DNA of 64,000 nt from Adiantum capillus-veneris (GCA_014529385.2 CM043971.1:55995209-56059208), one strand, 5' to 3'. Counted from the stretch's first letter, positions 40,130 through 51,800 are shown. A program made the numbers and translations. Notes: a model not told the origin generated them from the letters alone.

Positions 40130-42904
40130 TTGCACATCGAAGAGGTACAAAGTGAGGAAGAAGGAGGTGCATCAAAGAGGATAAAAACGACGGGCTCAAG
40201 TCCATCTTCTCCCTCAGGTCCATCTTCTCCCGCTCCTGACTCGTGTGACTGTCTCCATCTCGCATGGCGCTCCCCCGCATTTGAATTTCCCCAAGCCATT
40301 TGTTTCTTCTCTTGTGGATGTGTTGTGAAGACCGTGTAATTTCTGAACTCTTAAGAAGCTCCTTCTGCCTTGCTCTATGAATTAGTCGTCTATAAGTCCA
40401 TTGGTATAACTCTAATAGGCTATTGGCCTTATCCTTTCGTCCCCCATGTCTAGTGTGCTTAAAATAACCTGTCCTTGCCATGTAGTGGATTTTTTTCATG
40501 CCTTTTGTGGACCATATTGATAGTGAGCCGTATGTCTTGGCAAAATATGGACCATGGTTGAACAGTATGTACTGCATTGAAATAAAACAAAATGGTCAGT
40601 AGAGTACAATTTAAAATTTTGTTTTGTATATGTAGAATGCTAACCCACCATGTAATGTTGTCCACCCCAGCCTGTAAGGTAATCCTTCTTCCAATCCAGC
40701 AAGGCTATGATGTGAGCTTAGTTTGGTCCCAAGACTATTGCTCAACGTAATGGAAAATTTATCTAGTGATTTCCACACGTTAGCCCCACCACCAGCATTG
40801 TCTTTAACCACTTTATGTAACTGTTTCCATTTGTGGAACAGGTTTCTCCTTTCTTCTCTATCTGAATCTTTGAGGCTAAACCCAAGAAACCTTCTGGCCT
40901 TCACGCCGCCTATCGATACTTTCCTAGGTACCTTGTAACGACTTTGAGACATCTTAGGGTCCTCTTCGATTTTGACATTGCTTCCATGCAAACCAATGTC
41001 TGAGAGCACTCCCTCTAATGCTTTGATCACTCTTTTCGACTCACTCTCTTGCTTTAATGTCCATGCAAAACATTTGTACAAGTGAACCACCTTTTCAATT
41101 ATTTGATAGAGTGCATGAAGTGTGTAGACGTGAACTCTACTTAGAGGAATATCAAGCACTGGCCTAAAAGTTTTATCTTGAAGATGTCTGTTGGGAGCTC
41201 TATTCCATTGCACACTCTCAAGAGATTGTGCATTAGCCATGCAATATGAGCATGGATTTGCCACAACTGCTCTGTGCGTTATGTTGTACATACACTTAAG
41301 AGTGTTTAAGTCACCTGCCATGTGCCATTCCACTGTATAGTCACCAAATCCTTCCACTGAAAGAACGACTCCGTTTCTTTGTTCACTGATGATAGAAGGA
41401 ATTTGGGTTTGACTAAAAACCCAATTGAGGATTTCAAAATTTTCCTTATCAACCTGCAGTGAAAAACGAAAACACAAAATCAACAAACAAATAATCAATA
41501 TTTTTGTTATTATAGAGTGAACGAAGTATACCTGAAATGATCCTAGAGTTAGAATGTTGTTTTCGGATTGCACACTGAAGTATCGTGGATCCTCTTTTGT
41601 TATTGATGGATCCAGAGCTTTGTTCATGAGGGTAATGGTGACTCTCTCCAGCTTCTTGTTCTTCAGGACCTCACACTCGTCGAGCTTCAAAACAAACTTG
41701 AGAACCCCACCGCACTCCTCTCAACTGATGTCAAAGAAGTGAACTGCATACCTTTGCAACGCTTCAGAGATCAATGAAGAGGTTGTTGTGCTTGTTAAAC
41801 TGTACCACTCTGCCGCCCTTGCCTAAGAACGTTTCTTCAATATGGAATGGTGACCCAAGTTTCTCAAACACCTCATCGTTTACGTGCCGGCGAGCAGCCT
41901 TTACATGTGATGGCTTTGGCAGCAATGATCCTCTCTGTAGTTTTTTTTGAGACTTTTTAGCTAATGCTTTGAAGAGTGCCCTGTATCCCATCTGCGAGAT
42001 GCCACTCTCATCAAGTATTGCGTGCACTTCCATTGGTTCCAACTGATTCTCGTTCATGAAGGAGGTAAGGAGCCTCCCTTTCAACTTACGAAATTTTTTC
42101 TGAGTTATCATCTCTTCAACTACTTCTTTTGGAACTAGACGGCTGTAATGCACTCCGGCATTGAAGCCTGCACCGTTCGAGTTTGGATGCAGTAAAGACC
42201 TGCCAAAAAAACACCATGCATTATGATCATGTATAGGAAAGTGTATCCCTTTCTTAGTGAAGCACATTGAAGATACAAAAGCAAAAACAAACTTCGAGTT
42301 ACCTTAAAACTCGTATTCGTTTTTTTAGGCCACCACTACCAATCTTCATGTTCTCAATGTTGCACAGATCTCGTTTTCTTTTCCGACTACCAAGCACAGT
42401 GTCTTTCTCTCACAAACTTGTGATCTTCTTCTCAAGGCCTTGGATTGTCTCTTTGTTTGATGAAATCTTTTGAGAGCATGCTTCATTAAGTTTCTTCAGC
42501 TGCATGTTCTCCATCGACAGGAAATTTCTTTGCCTTTCCGCATTCAATCCTCTCATTTCCAAATGTTCGGTGTATCCCAATAGCCCATCCTTGCCAACGC
42601 CTGTGAAATGTAAAAGGTTAGTGATATTAGCAAAGGGAGGTGGCATATGTGTCGTACGATCCTTTGGATAAATAGACCCATCGACCCACAAATCCAAATG
42701 ATGTTGCTTGTTTGTCCTTCTAAGTTCTTTCTCCCGTTGAGATAAGAAAAACTCCCTCCTACATTTCTGCAACGGTGCGTACTCTTGCAATACATCAACA
42801 TGAAGATGATGTGTGTTCTTTCTTTGGGTAAGTGTTAAAGATGAAGGGGCTGAGGATTGCAAGTTCAAATTGGTGTTTTCATCAGAAAAAGAAGCGTTCT
42901 CCAT
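40130..42904 (-). pseudogene. Transposase-like gene with GD...C-x2-C core
   Basis: Exon 1 (42304-42904) has LDLWVDGSIYPKD, a coiled coil and, past a TGA at 42410-42412, a basic KRKR stretch. After an intron, 41764-42205 encodes a helical domain (YSRLVPKEVVEEM). A frame change and a TGA at 41721-41723 follow, then LKFVLKLDECEVLKNKKLER. A 78-nt intron (41454-41531) leads to WHMAGDLNTLKCMYN, ANPCSYC and RVHVYTLHALYQIIEKVVHL. A frame change near 40710 leads to LLDWKKDYLTGWGGQHYM. An intron to about 40570 follows, then YFKHTRHGG and NSLLELYQWTYRRL. The order acidic GD-x-L, C-x2-C, LH-helix, final YF-HT segment is what I recall from uncharacterised eukaryotic transposase-like proteins, and I cannot name the superfamily. 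The 3' end is uncertain and overlaps the convergent gene. Confidence 0.55.
41454..41531 (-). other. 78-nt intron in the transposase-like gene
   Basis: Donor GTATAC after TTTCAG, acceptor CACTGCAG before GTTGATAAG. It is in phase and currently read-through without a stop. Confidence 0.65.
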
Positions 42905-43454
42905 TCCTAGAGTTGATAGAGAAAAAGGCAGACACTAGAAACTCATGAAATATCTTAGGTTTTGGGAGGGAAGACCATATTCTCATGTTTAGAGTTGATA
43001 GAGTTCGTGTGGTTTATGTTTCTGGAGGGAACACTTATAAGTTGGCATTTTAAATCATTAGTCATACGGTTAGTTGGATTCCTGACAAGAGAATGAAAGA
43101 TAAGAATGATAAAGACGGCGGCTACCTACCAAAGAATGTCATTTTGGCTTTTTGTTGGCGCAAAAAAGTATCACATAAAATGCACAATTTAACATTTTTC
43201 ATTTTCTCTCTAAGCCGACGCGAAACTTCTTACAAGGCCCAAAAGTGAATCCGACTTTCTCCTAATGACTAGGATACCCAATTCTTTGAAATTCTGATTG
43301 AGATTTGAATACTATTTGAGAATTGTTTGAACTAGATTAAATCTTCTTTGAGCCTATTTGATCTTGTCTTGGTGTTGATTGAACTTGTCTGATTTGGTTG
43401 CAGTACTGGTTTCAATGCTGTCTGATAAACCTCTTAGCAACGGAGACTACGGTC

Positions 43455-43665
43455 TGGGGATCATTTAGTTGTGTATGGAACTCACTGAATGAATAACGCA
43501 AGGTAGGTTTGGGGAGCGTTTGGTTGTACATGGAACCCTCTAAATGACATAGGCTGCAATCTGGGGAGCGTTCAATTGTATATGGAAACCTCTGAACGAC
43601 ACAGGTTGCAATCTGGGGAGCGTTTGGTTGTATATAATGGATGTATTTATGTTTGGTGAGTGTAT
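43455..43665. repeat. Four copies of a 52-55-bp tandem repeat
   Basis: TGGGGA(G/T)C(G/A)TT(T/C) starts at 43455, 43510, 43562 and 43614. Each is followed by GTTGTATATGGAA or close variants. Confidence 0.9.
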
Positions 43666-45839
43666 ATGTGCATTTGTGTCAAGTGTATAACATTTTGTGA
43701 AGCATATGTATGTGGTGCATTAATAATTCCAATTTGGATGAGATAGACCAGGTATGTGGTCTTAGTGCATTGAGACACCCCTAAATGACCAGCATGGTTT
43801 GATGGCTAATATTGCTACATTGGAATAGCAAGAGTTCTGATGCAGATGAGATAACTGGTTTGAAATCTGATTGTGGAATTGTATGGTGTAATGTATGCTA
43901 GAGAATGTGTTGTGTAATGATGGTCATTGTCATGTATGCATGAAGATAAGCTAAGGAGGCATGAAGCATGCTTCACTCTATATGCCGACCAATAATTCAA
44001 TATAGAGGAACACACGGGTCTAAAAGCCTAGTACTTGATGATGCCGATGGTTTATGGCCTTAGGGATTATCCCCGAAGCGACATTGCTAATGCTGTTATA
44101 TTTGCAACTTTCTCGATGAGAAAATGATGGGACACAGTTCCTTTATCAATTTCAACATGGCTAGCGACCCTTCCCTCAAAGGATTTATTTTATCCTTCTA
44201 ACTTCCAATGCCTAAGCTTCCAATGCTTTTGCATTGTCATAACGAGCAAACAAAGTTTCTAAGGATGGTAATTTAGTCCAACTTGTAAATTTTGCCCTGC
44301 TTGCCCTTGTGTGCAAGGAAAAATGTATATCGGCCTTCCAAAATAGACTCGTCTTGTCAATGCCTAGATGTGTCTAACCGATTGATTCTACAATATAGAG
44401 AAACATGAATACCTAAATTACTTCAAAATACTCTTACATGACAATTATGGTTGGAAGTCTTATTGTCCAGAAGATCCAATGCTCATGGCCTATTCCCAAA
44501 GTGCATCAATTACATAGGGTATTCAAGATTATTAATAATAGCCCAATATACATGGTATATTTACGATGTAGGTCTATTTAAAAAAATGCCACCCTCTCTA
44601 ATGTATACATTTCAGATTAATACATTGCCTCAGGATCGATTACTAGATATTTATACCACAATCAATGTTTGATATGTATATATCTCGTTGCAACACAAAG
44701 TTTCATTGTATACCATTGAGTCTTGGCGTGGGTCTTAAATTATGCTTGCTAGAAAACAATTTGAAATAATTCTTCAAAAGGATTTTCTCATAGAAACATA
44801 GTTGTTGGTAGACTGAGGCAATTTTAGAAAATATGAAGTACTTATAGTATTTAATTTGACCCTCAACTTGTTAGCTCATTGGTTTTATCTCGAAAAATGT
44901 CAATCCCTGACTTCATGTGGATGACATAGCATGTAGAATTGCATGTTGCACTTGGGCTACAATCACTAATCATGATCCGACTTGTGAGAGATGTACCCGG
45001 GCTTACAGCCTGAGTCTTTGAGGCATTGTTTCTGGGTTTGTCCATATGCTCAACCAGTGTGGATGGTAGTTTGTTGCTTGTTGATTAGAGTGGGCATTCG
45101 TGACATGGAAGGCAGTTGCATGGCTTTTCAATTCTCGGGGTAATACACTTTTTTCCAATACTTGCCAACAGATCTTGTCTCGTATTTACTTTCTCAAGAT
45201 ATAGACCGGGCACTCTATAGATGATTCGAGATGCACATCATCAATTGGACTTCTACCAGCGAGACACAGTATTCACTACGATCTACAACATCACTGTGTG
45301 GACTATGTGGAAGGCTCATTGTGCTCACATTCTGGGCTCATAATCTTCCCCTACATCCACCGTTTTGACAATCATTTGGACTAAGCTGCTGCATACTCTT
45401 CGTAGTCAGTGGGATACTTTAGCAGGATCCTCCAAGACAGCAGAGCAGCGTAGATGCTCCTTTCTCCACACACGGGCAAGATCGTCAGTTCTTTTCAGTC
45501 GGGACCATGCTCACATCACATGGCATTGTGCACCTCCCCAATGGTTCATTTTACACTCATCAAACAGACCATGGTTGTGTTCACATACTAGATAGCACTC
45601 ACATTGTCATCTCACTTTTGTACTTCCTCTAGGTGATAGGCCATTGAGCATCTCCAAAGGTCTCTCTTGTACTGAGAATAGAGCCCCTTTTCATGCCCCA
45701 CACACATACACACACAGATTAAGTAATGCATATGGGTTGTAATTTTGATTACGTAATACAAAAGGGTACTGAGCCCCCTTCTTCTGCAGAAAAAAAGAAA
45801 GAAAAGAGATTTTGCACAAAGAATATAGCCCCTTTTCGT

Positions 45840-45887
45840 GAGAGAGAGAGAGAGAGAGAGAGTCTAAGAGACCAAAAAAGTTACATC

Positions 45888-45926
<39 letters not shown>

Positions 45927-45969
45927 AAGAGATTACATGGGCGGAGAGAGAGGAGAGAGAGAGAGAGAG
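45840..45969. repeat. Cluster of (GA)n tracts
   Basis: Three GA runs at about 45838-45861, 45891-45920 and 45943-45969, separated by related short segments (CAAAAAAGTTACAT). Confidence 0.9.
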
Positions 45970-46551
45970 CAAAAAAATTACATGTGTACAGAGCTACTTG
46001 GTAAATGGAGGCGCAAAGGGTTTCACATCCTTGAGCCCCTCCTGTAAACAATTGTTTGATCTCCATTTGTTCTTTGCTCCGTATCCAGAGTCTTTGTGGA
46101 CCCTGAGTTTTGGTTTGATGAGCAGTTTGGAAGGACCCATTTCATGTATAAGGAACATTTGCCTTGCTCAGCATTCGTAAGTCGGGCTTCATAGAAGCTC
46201 GGAAGTTCCCTAGCAACAAAGGCAAGACAGCCTTGACAGACTTGAGAATTCACAAACTATCTCAATCTAAACTCCTTTGGGTACTTCTCGATGGAGTGAT
46301 TGATCTCCTTCCCTCTAAAAGAAGTTTGTTTACTTTGTGCGTTGTGTTGAATAACAGACCAGCTCAAGATTTCCAGGCTGGTGTGATTGAGTCAACAGGA
46401 TTTGTGTGCTGTGTTGAATAACAGGCCAGCCCAAGACTCCAGGATCTCAAGTTTGCTGGTGTGATTGGATTTTGCATTTCTTGCTCTAGCCAAAATTAGC
46501 TGAAACAAAGAGAAATGCATTCGCTCGATGTTGTCGTAGAAAGAAATTACA

Positions 46552-48885
46552 ATGCCATTGGAAGGGATAACAGTACAATTAGACAACTTCCAGGTTTTAA
46601 GAGGATCAAATGTAAGGGAAGGTACAACAGCCGAAAGACTCGACAGTCAATCCGATTCTTCGGAAGGCAAGTTTGAGACTGCCAAAATTGTTGCTTTGCT
46701 AAAGGCTTGTGCAAAAGAGAGAGACCTGCATAGAATTGCCAAATTACACTCTGATCTAGCTACAAGAGGCTTACTTGAAAACAATGTGTTTATTGGCAGC
46801 ACTTTGGTTAGTCTTTATGCAAAATGTGGGGCACTTGATAAAGCCCAAGAAGTATTTGACAGTCTGAAAGTTCGAAATGTAGTATTGTGGACAGCGCTTA
46901 TCACTGGATATGCACAACAGGGACACGGTAAGAAAGCACTGAATTTTTACGATCAGATGCAATCAGATGGCTTCTCTCCAAACGCAATGACTTTTTCTTC
47001 TATCTTGAAAGCAAGTGCCAGCCTAGGTACATTGGAGAAGGGTGAAGAAATACACATGCAAATTTTAAGAAATGATTTTCTGCAAAAGGATGTTGTGGTT
47101 GCCAGTGCACTGGTGAACATGTATGCCAAATGCGGTGCTCTTGAAAAGGCTCAAGGAGTGTTTGATGAGATTTTAGTTCCAAATGAAGTTTCATGGAACG
47201 TGCTAATTGCAGGATACGTCAAACAGCAACGGGGTGAGGAAGCTTTGAAGTGTTATGAACGCATGCAACTGGCAGGGTTTTCACCAAATGCAGTCACTTT
47301 GGTTAGCATTCTGAAAGCTTGTGGGAGTTTAGGAGATGTGGTGAAGGGTGAAGAGGTACATGCTCAGATTGTGAGGGAGCATTTATTGGAAGCAGATGTT
47401 GTTATTGGCACGGCTTTGGTTGATATGTATGCCAAATGTGGCGCACTCGAGAAAGCACAAGAGATCTTTGACCAGACTCCATTCCAAGACACTGTTTTAT
47501 GGAACGCCCTGATTGCAGGGTATGATTATCATGGACGTGGGAAGCAAGCACTGCATTGTTTTGAGCAGATGCAACTCAGGGGATGCCCTCCAGATGCAGC
47601 CACCTTCACCTGCTTGCTCAATGCTTGCGGCAGCATAGGAGATCTAGAGAAGGGCCAGGATTTGCATTCCCAAATTGTGAAAGACAACACGCTGGGAACA
47701 CAAACTCAAGTGGCCAATGCACTCATAGATATGTATGTCAAATGTGGGGCCTTGAAAAGAGCACATGAAGTCTTTCAGGAGCTTCCACGGCCAGATATTG
47801 TTTCCTGGAATGCACTTATGGTAGGCTATGCTCACCATGGACATGGTGAAGAGGCACTAAGCTGCTTTGAACAAATGCAGCGTGGTGGCTTTTCTGCAGA
47901 TTCAATCACCTTTGCATGCATCTTGAAAGCTTGTGGCAGCGTAGGAGCTTCAGACAAAGGCCGAGAGATACATGCTGAGATTGCAACAGATGGCTTGCTG
48001 AAAAGTGATATAATGGTTGGCACAGCTTTGGTAGATATGTATGCCAAGTGTGGAATTTTTGATAGAGCACGTGAAGCATTCGATGAGCTTCCAGACTGGA
48101 GTGCGGTTGTGTGGAATGCACTAATTACCGGATATGCACAATATGAGCTGGATGAGGAAGTTTTCTTTCATTTTGAAGAGATGCAACATTTCGGTTTTGC
48201 ACCAGATCATGTGACTTACACTTGCATGTTGAAAGCTAGTGGTGGCATAGGAGCTGCATACATGGGTCAATGCTTACATACTGAGATTATTAGACAGGGA
48301 TTAACAGATAGAGGGAGTACCGCTAGTGTTGCATTGGTAGCTATGTATGCCAACTGCGGCATGCTTGACGAAGCTCACTATTTGTTTGATAAACTACCCA
48401 TTCGGGATGCGGTATCATGGAGTGTGATTTTATCAGGGTATGCTTATCTTGGTGAAGATGAAGCTGTTTTTAAGCTATTTGACATGATGATACAAGAAGG
48501 TATAAGGCCAAATTCAGTCATTTTGGCGATTCTTTTGAATGTATGTAGTCACAGAGGTCTTCTAGACAAGGGCCAGATTTATTTCAAAATGATTAATGAG
48601 GTTTATGGCATTAAAGCAGATGCAGAGCATTATGCTTCCTTGGTCGATCTTTTCGGCCGTGCAGGCCAGTTATATATAGCAGCAGCATTGACAGAGAAGT
48701 GGTCACTTGATGATGATCTTACAATTTGGCATACTTTGCTTAGTGCATGTCAAAAGTGGGGTGATATGAAGCTTGGAAGATGGGTTTTTAATTGTGCTCG
48801 GCAATTGAGTGAGGCGGATGCTGAGAATGACCTCACCATGTACATTAACTTGTGCAATATCTTTGCAGGTTCAAATAGACCATAG
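46552..48885 (+). CDS. PLS-class pentatricopeptide repeat protein 2 (truncated E domain)
   Basis: An intronless 777-residue protein with about twenty PPR motifs from residue 40 to 745, such as LVSLYAKCGALDKAQEVFD, VVLWTALITGYAQQGHG and ATFTCLLNACGSIGDLEKG. The alternating repeat types indicate the PLS subfamily of organellar RNA-binding proteins. The C-terminus enters an E domain (IWHTLLSACQKWGDMKLG) and stops at 48883-48885. The bases after the stop still read DADKLVL, stop, RDEFMERQS in frame, the usual continuation of an E domain, so the stop looks secondary. No DYW domain is visible. The start is the first Met of the frame. The N-terminus has no repeats and is not obviously a transit peptide, so the targeting signal may be missing. 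It is not close kin of PPR gene 1 beyond shared motifs. Confidence 0.9.
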   Translation: MPLEGITVQLDNFQVLRGSNVREGTTAERLDSQSDSSEGKFETAKIVALLKACAKERDLHRIAKLHSDLATRGLLENNVFIGSTLVSLYAKCGALDKAQEVFDSLKVRNVVLWTALITGYAQQGHGKKALNFYDQMQSDGFSPNAMTFSSILKASASLGTLEKGEEIHMQILRNDFLQKDVVVASALVNMYAKCGALEKAQGVFDEILVPNEVSWNVLIAGYVKQQRGEEALKCYERMQLAGFSPNAVTLVSILKACGSLGDVVKGEEVHAQIVREHLLEADVVIGTALVDMYAKCGALEKAQEIFDQTPFQDTVLWNALIAGYDYHGRGKQALHCFEQMQLRGCPPDAATFTCLLNACGSIGDLEKGQDLHSQIVKDNTLGTQTQVANALIDMYVKCGALKRAHEVFQELPRPDIVSWNALMVGYAHHGHGEEALSCFEQMQRGGFSADSITFACILKACGSVGASDKGREIHAEIATDGLLKSDIMVGTALVDMYAKCGIFDRAREAFDELPDWSAVVWNALITGYAQYELDEEVFFHFEEMQHFGFAPDHVTYTCMLKASGGIGAAYMGQCLHTEIIRQGLTDRGSTASVALVAMYANCGMLDEAHYLFDKLPIRDAVSWSVILSGYAYLGEDEAVFKLFDMMIQEGIRPNSVILAILLNVCSHRGLLDKGQIYFKMINEVYGIKADAEHYASLVDLFGRAGQLYIAAALTEKWSLDDDLTIWHTLLSACQKWGDMKLGRWVFNCARQLSEADAENDLTMYINLCNIFAGSNRP

Positions 48886-51800
48886 GATGCTGACAAGTTG
48901 GTTCTGTAAAGAGATGAATTCATGGAGAGGCAATCTACTGAATCCTGAAAATGCCAGATGCCAATGAGATCATTAAGCTTCCAAAAAGGACCCACTTATA
49001 GAGGAAACCTCCTCAAGTTAAAAGTCACAAGATGATGTGCTAGATGGAGTCCAACAATGTTGAAAGTGGTGTGCACTCACATCCAGAACAAATAACATGA
49101 GCAATGTAAGAGAATGGGGATGTTTGGGAGGTTTTGTACATGCAGCAATATGTATTATAGAGTTTGTGTAGAGAAGATGCAAAAAGCAGATATTTGAGAG
49201 GATTGAGCGTACCCGTGACTCTCACATTGAGTCTACGTGCATGTCGCATCCTCTCCTCCTCAACAGTTGTATTGACGATGCGGAGTCCCTCCTTTGGGTG
49301 TCCTCCTTCACTTGCTTCACCACTTCCATACATCCCGCTCTTGTTGCCTCCATCTTACCCTGGAGGCTCTTGGTAATGCTTTGGTGAGCTGTTTTTGCGG
49401 GGATCGATTGTACTTTTGGAATCAGCTTGGAAAATTTTCCTGGTGTGTCAGGACAAGTAAAGTGCAATCATGAGTGCTGGGTATATATTGGAAAATTTTC
49501 CTGATGCGTGTCAGGACAAGTAAAGGGCAATCATGAGGGATGGGTTTATAACTAAATTTTTTTTAAAGTTTTGAGAAGATTCACCACCACATCAACAAGA
49601 TGCAATCATTGCGGTTGGAGATACTTTGGATGGGGAAGAACATTGCCATGGAGGACATGTCCATTTATGCGCATACAAAGGTGAAGTATTTGCATCTTCT
49701 AGGTCCTACCAGCACAAATATCACAACTGAAAAGTCTCAAACTAAAGTATCCCACACAATTCTCTATTAGCATGGCCATAAAATTCCAATGAAGCTTTTT
49801 GAGGCTTAATAACTTTATCTATATGGGCATCCATGAAGTTGTATAGAGCTTAATTTTGGTTGGTCAGTAACCCAATGTGATGCAAAGAGCTAAAGAATAA
49901 CTACAGAATTATTTACTCAAAGGAAAATCCAAAGTAGAAGCTTCAAAGAAGTAATCAACATGCTTGCTTGCCATGCAAATGAAACTACTTGGAATCTATC
50001 AACCCTTATATCTTGGGTATTAACAATAGTGTCACAAAAACCAAATCAAACTCAAGCTACATTCAACCTTATTAAGGAGGCCCTTTATTTGAAACAATCA
50101 CACCACATTTTGGTTGTTATGATGAATGCCTATGAGTGACTTCTGCCACCATTGGCCTTGTTTGTTCACAATAGAAAGCGGCTCCTCCACTTCTATATAT
50201 TATTGGGTGTGTTTGAGGTTTAGAAAATATACAAGGGCTTATTTGGAAAAGCAAGTATAGTACACAATAGACCATCTCTAATGTACAAAAGTAGATTTCA
50301 TTGCTATTTAGACAACCCTAGAAGTCCAATACAAATGGGTGTTTTGCACATGAAGTGTACACATACTTTTGTAACCACATTGTGAAGAACAAAATGGGAG
50401 TCTCCTTCAAGCCTCAAGCCTCAACCTTATGACCTTTTCATACTCAGCCTTACATTTAGGGCCTTGCCTACAGAATCTTTGTCCTGACACTATTCTCCTA
50501 TTTTCAAGGAGTTCTTGTCCTAAAAAACAAAAGGGAATATTAGCCCGATCAAAACACCTTGTCTACAGAACATTTGTGCTAAGACTACTCCCCCCTTTGA
50601 AGATTTTTCATCCTCTAGAAAACAAGGTGTCCAAAGGGCAAAGGCACTGTCGGAGATGTAGAAAAGAAAAAATAAAGCTTTAGCATGAGTTGGAATTTCC
50701 AAAAAAGAAATTGTGTAAAATTTTTGGTGAGATTTGGGGACCATAATTGTCCACCAAATCTAGAATCATTCCATTAGCACATGCCTCCAATAGTGCCAGC
50801 AAAATTGATCAATGGCATCATCAAAACACAAATGTTTTTTTCATCAAATACTTTGTGCAGTAATGCATGCACACTCACAATGTTAGTTTCACAAGCATAT
50901 TTGACAAACATAGCTTTTGAAACTATGCTGGAAAACATATTCAAGCAAATAATGCCAACTAAATAAGATTGATATCCATTCTATCCCCATTGCTCATTTA
51001 TGCTTGTATTAAAATGCTAGGATCCCATAAACCACTAAAATAAAGAACAATTTTCTAAACACTTGAAAAACATTCCTATGCAAAATTCTATAGGTAAATT
51101 GACTAGATTGAAGGTTAACACTAAATTTCTACAATTTTTTGTAGGTTTTCTCACTTCCAAATTCAATCTTTAGAGGTGAATGCCAAATCTCATGGACATT
51201 ATTACATTAAACTTATCTTTATTTGAGCACTAGGACTCCCATAGCACTAGTTTGCATGCCATCACAAGGAAAACATCCTAGAAGTCGCTTCTATGATGTT
51301 AGTGTGATCTTCAAAGCTCATCCAATGATTCCAAATAAGATAATTGTGAACAATCATGACACTTTTCCCCAAAAAAATAAAATCCCAATTGCAACCAAAA
51401 AAGGAAAGGTGAACAACTAGTTTTATATCTCTTCTAGTAGACATTCTTTCCTAGCCTTAATCAGTAATTCTCCACAAGATTTACCTAAAAAAGCATACTA
51501 AGATCCTTGCAGGTTAATATACAATATGGAAGGTAAGGACCAGTGCTTGAAAAAACTTGGCAAACCTACATATGAGAGAAATAGGAGAGTAAATTGACTA
51601 AGTTTGAAGGTTTTTACACTAAATTTCTCTAAATATTGTAGGTTTTCTCACCTTCAAGTTTAAAATTTTAGAGGTAAATTTCAAAATTTGTAGGTGGGAT
51701 TACACTAAACCTAGGTTTTCTTTTTAGCACCAAGGGGCCCTTCAAGAGAAAGGGATCATCCTCAATAAGGCATAACAAAGTTGTACTCTGTAAAGGTTAT

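Larger units (their letters stand above)
38457..40339 (+). pseudogene. Unknown multi-exon gene of the palindrome-bearing element
   Basis: After the 273-bp array an exon runs from MGIIVLETDVVGEDTCEEKL through GMFNADFSIQRIIDCSFEYL to an acidic part (EEEVKDVEVQFDPEEERVE). A second phase (from about 39280) encodes KDTFNEAKSGEANFPIDEQF and is joined by two clear phase-0 introns, 39502-39578 (77 nt) and 39702-39781 (80 nt), giving DENQM-VLVYDDSFLRRAGG and RRFNHKK-IITYQKEYSEDN. The frame then crosses TGA at 39860-39862 (Arg CGA expected) into YGCQALRAPYFMSYIAQAL, meets TAG at 40124-40126 (Gln CAG expected) and ends in a Ser/Pro-rich tail with KRIK. I do not recognise the family. A frame change near 39240-39300 and the stops mark it as decayed. 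Confidence 0.6.
42905..46551. other. Mostly geneless stretch
   Basis: Contains a 52-bp tandem repeat at 43455-43665 and GA tracts at 45840-45969. At 45300-45345 the phrase WTMWKAHCAHILG may be a LINE remnant, but this is weak. No other coding signal. Confidence 0.45.

Noticed and set aside
34468-42412. Stop codons repaired by U-to-C RNA editing, as in fern organelles
   Set aside because: That editing is organellar, and these genes are nuclear transposon sequence. Methyl-cytosine decay explains the pattern more simply.
31777-42904. Endogenous giant virus or Polinton-type element, suggested by the histone and protease
   Set aside because: No capsid, packaging ATPase or DNA polymerase B sequence could be found, and the genes contain short spliceosomal introns.
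45060-45600. LINE ORF2 remnant
   Set aside because: Only one short phrase (WTMWKAHCAHILG) looked suggestive, which is not enough to annotate.
17030-45969. Open frames rich in SLSLSL or RERERE
   Set aside because: They are translations of CT/GA microsatellites, not genes.
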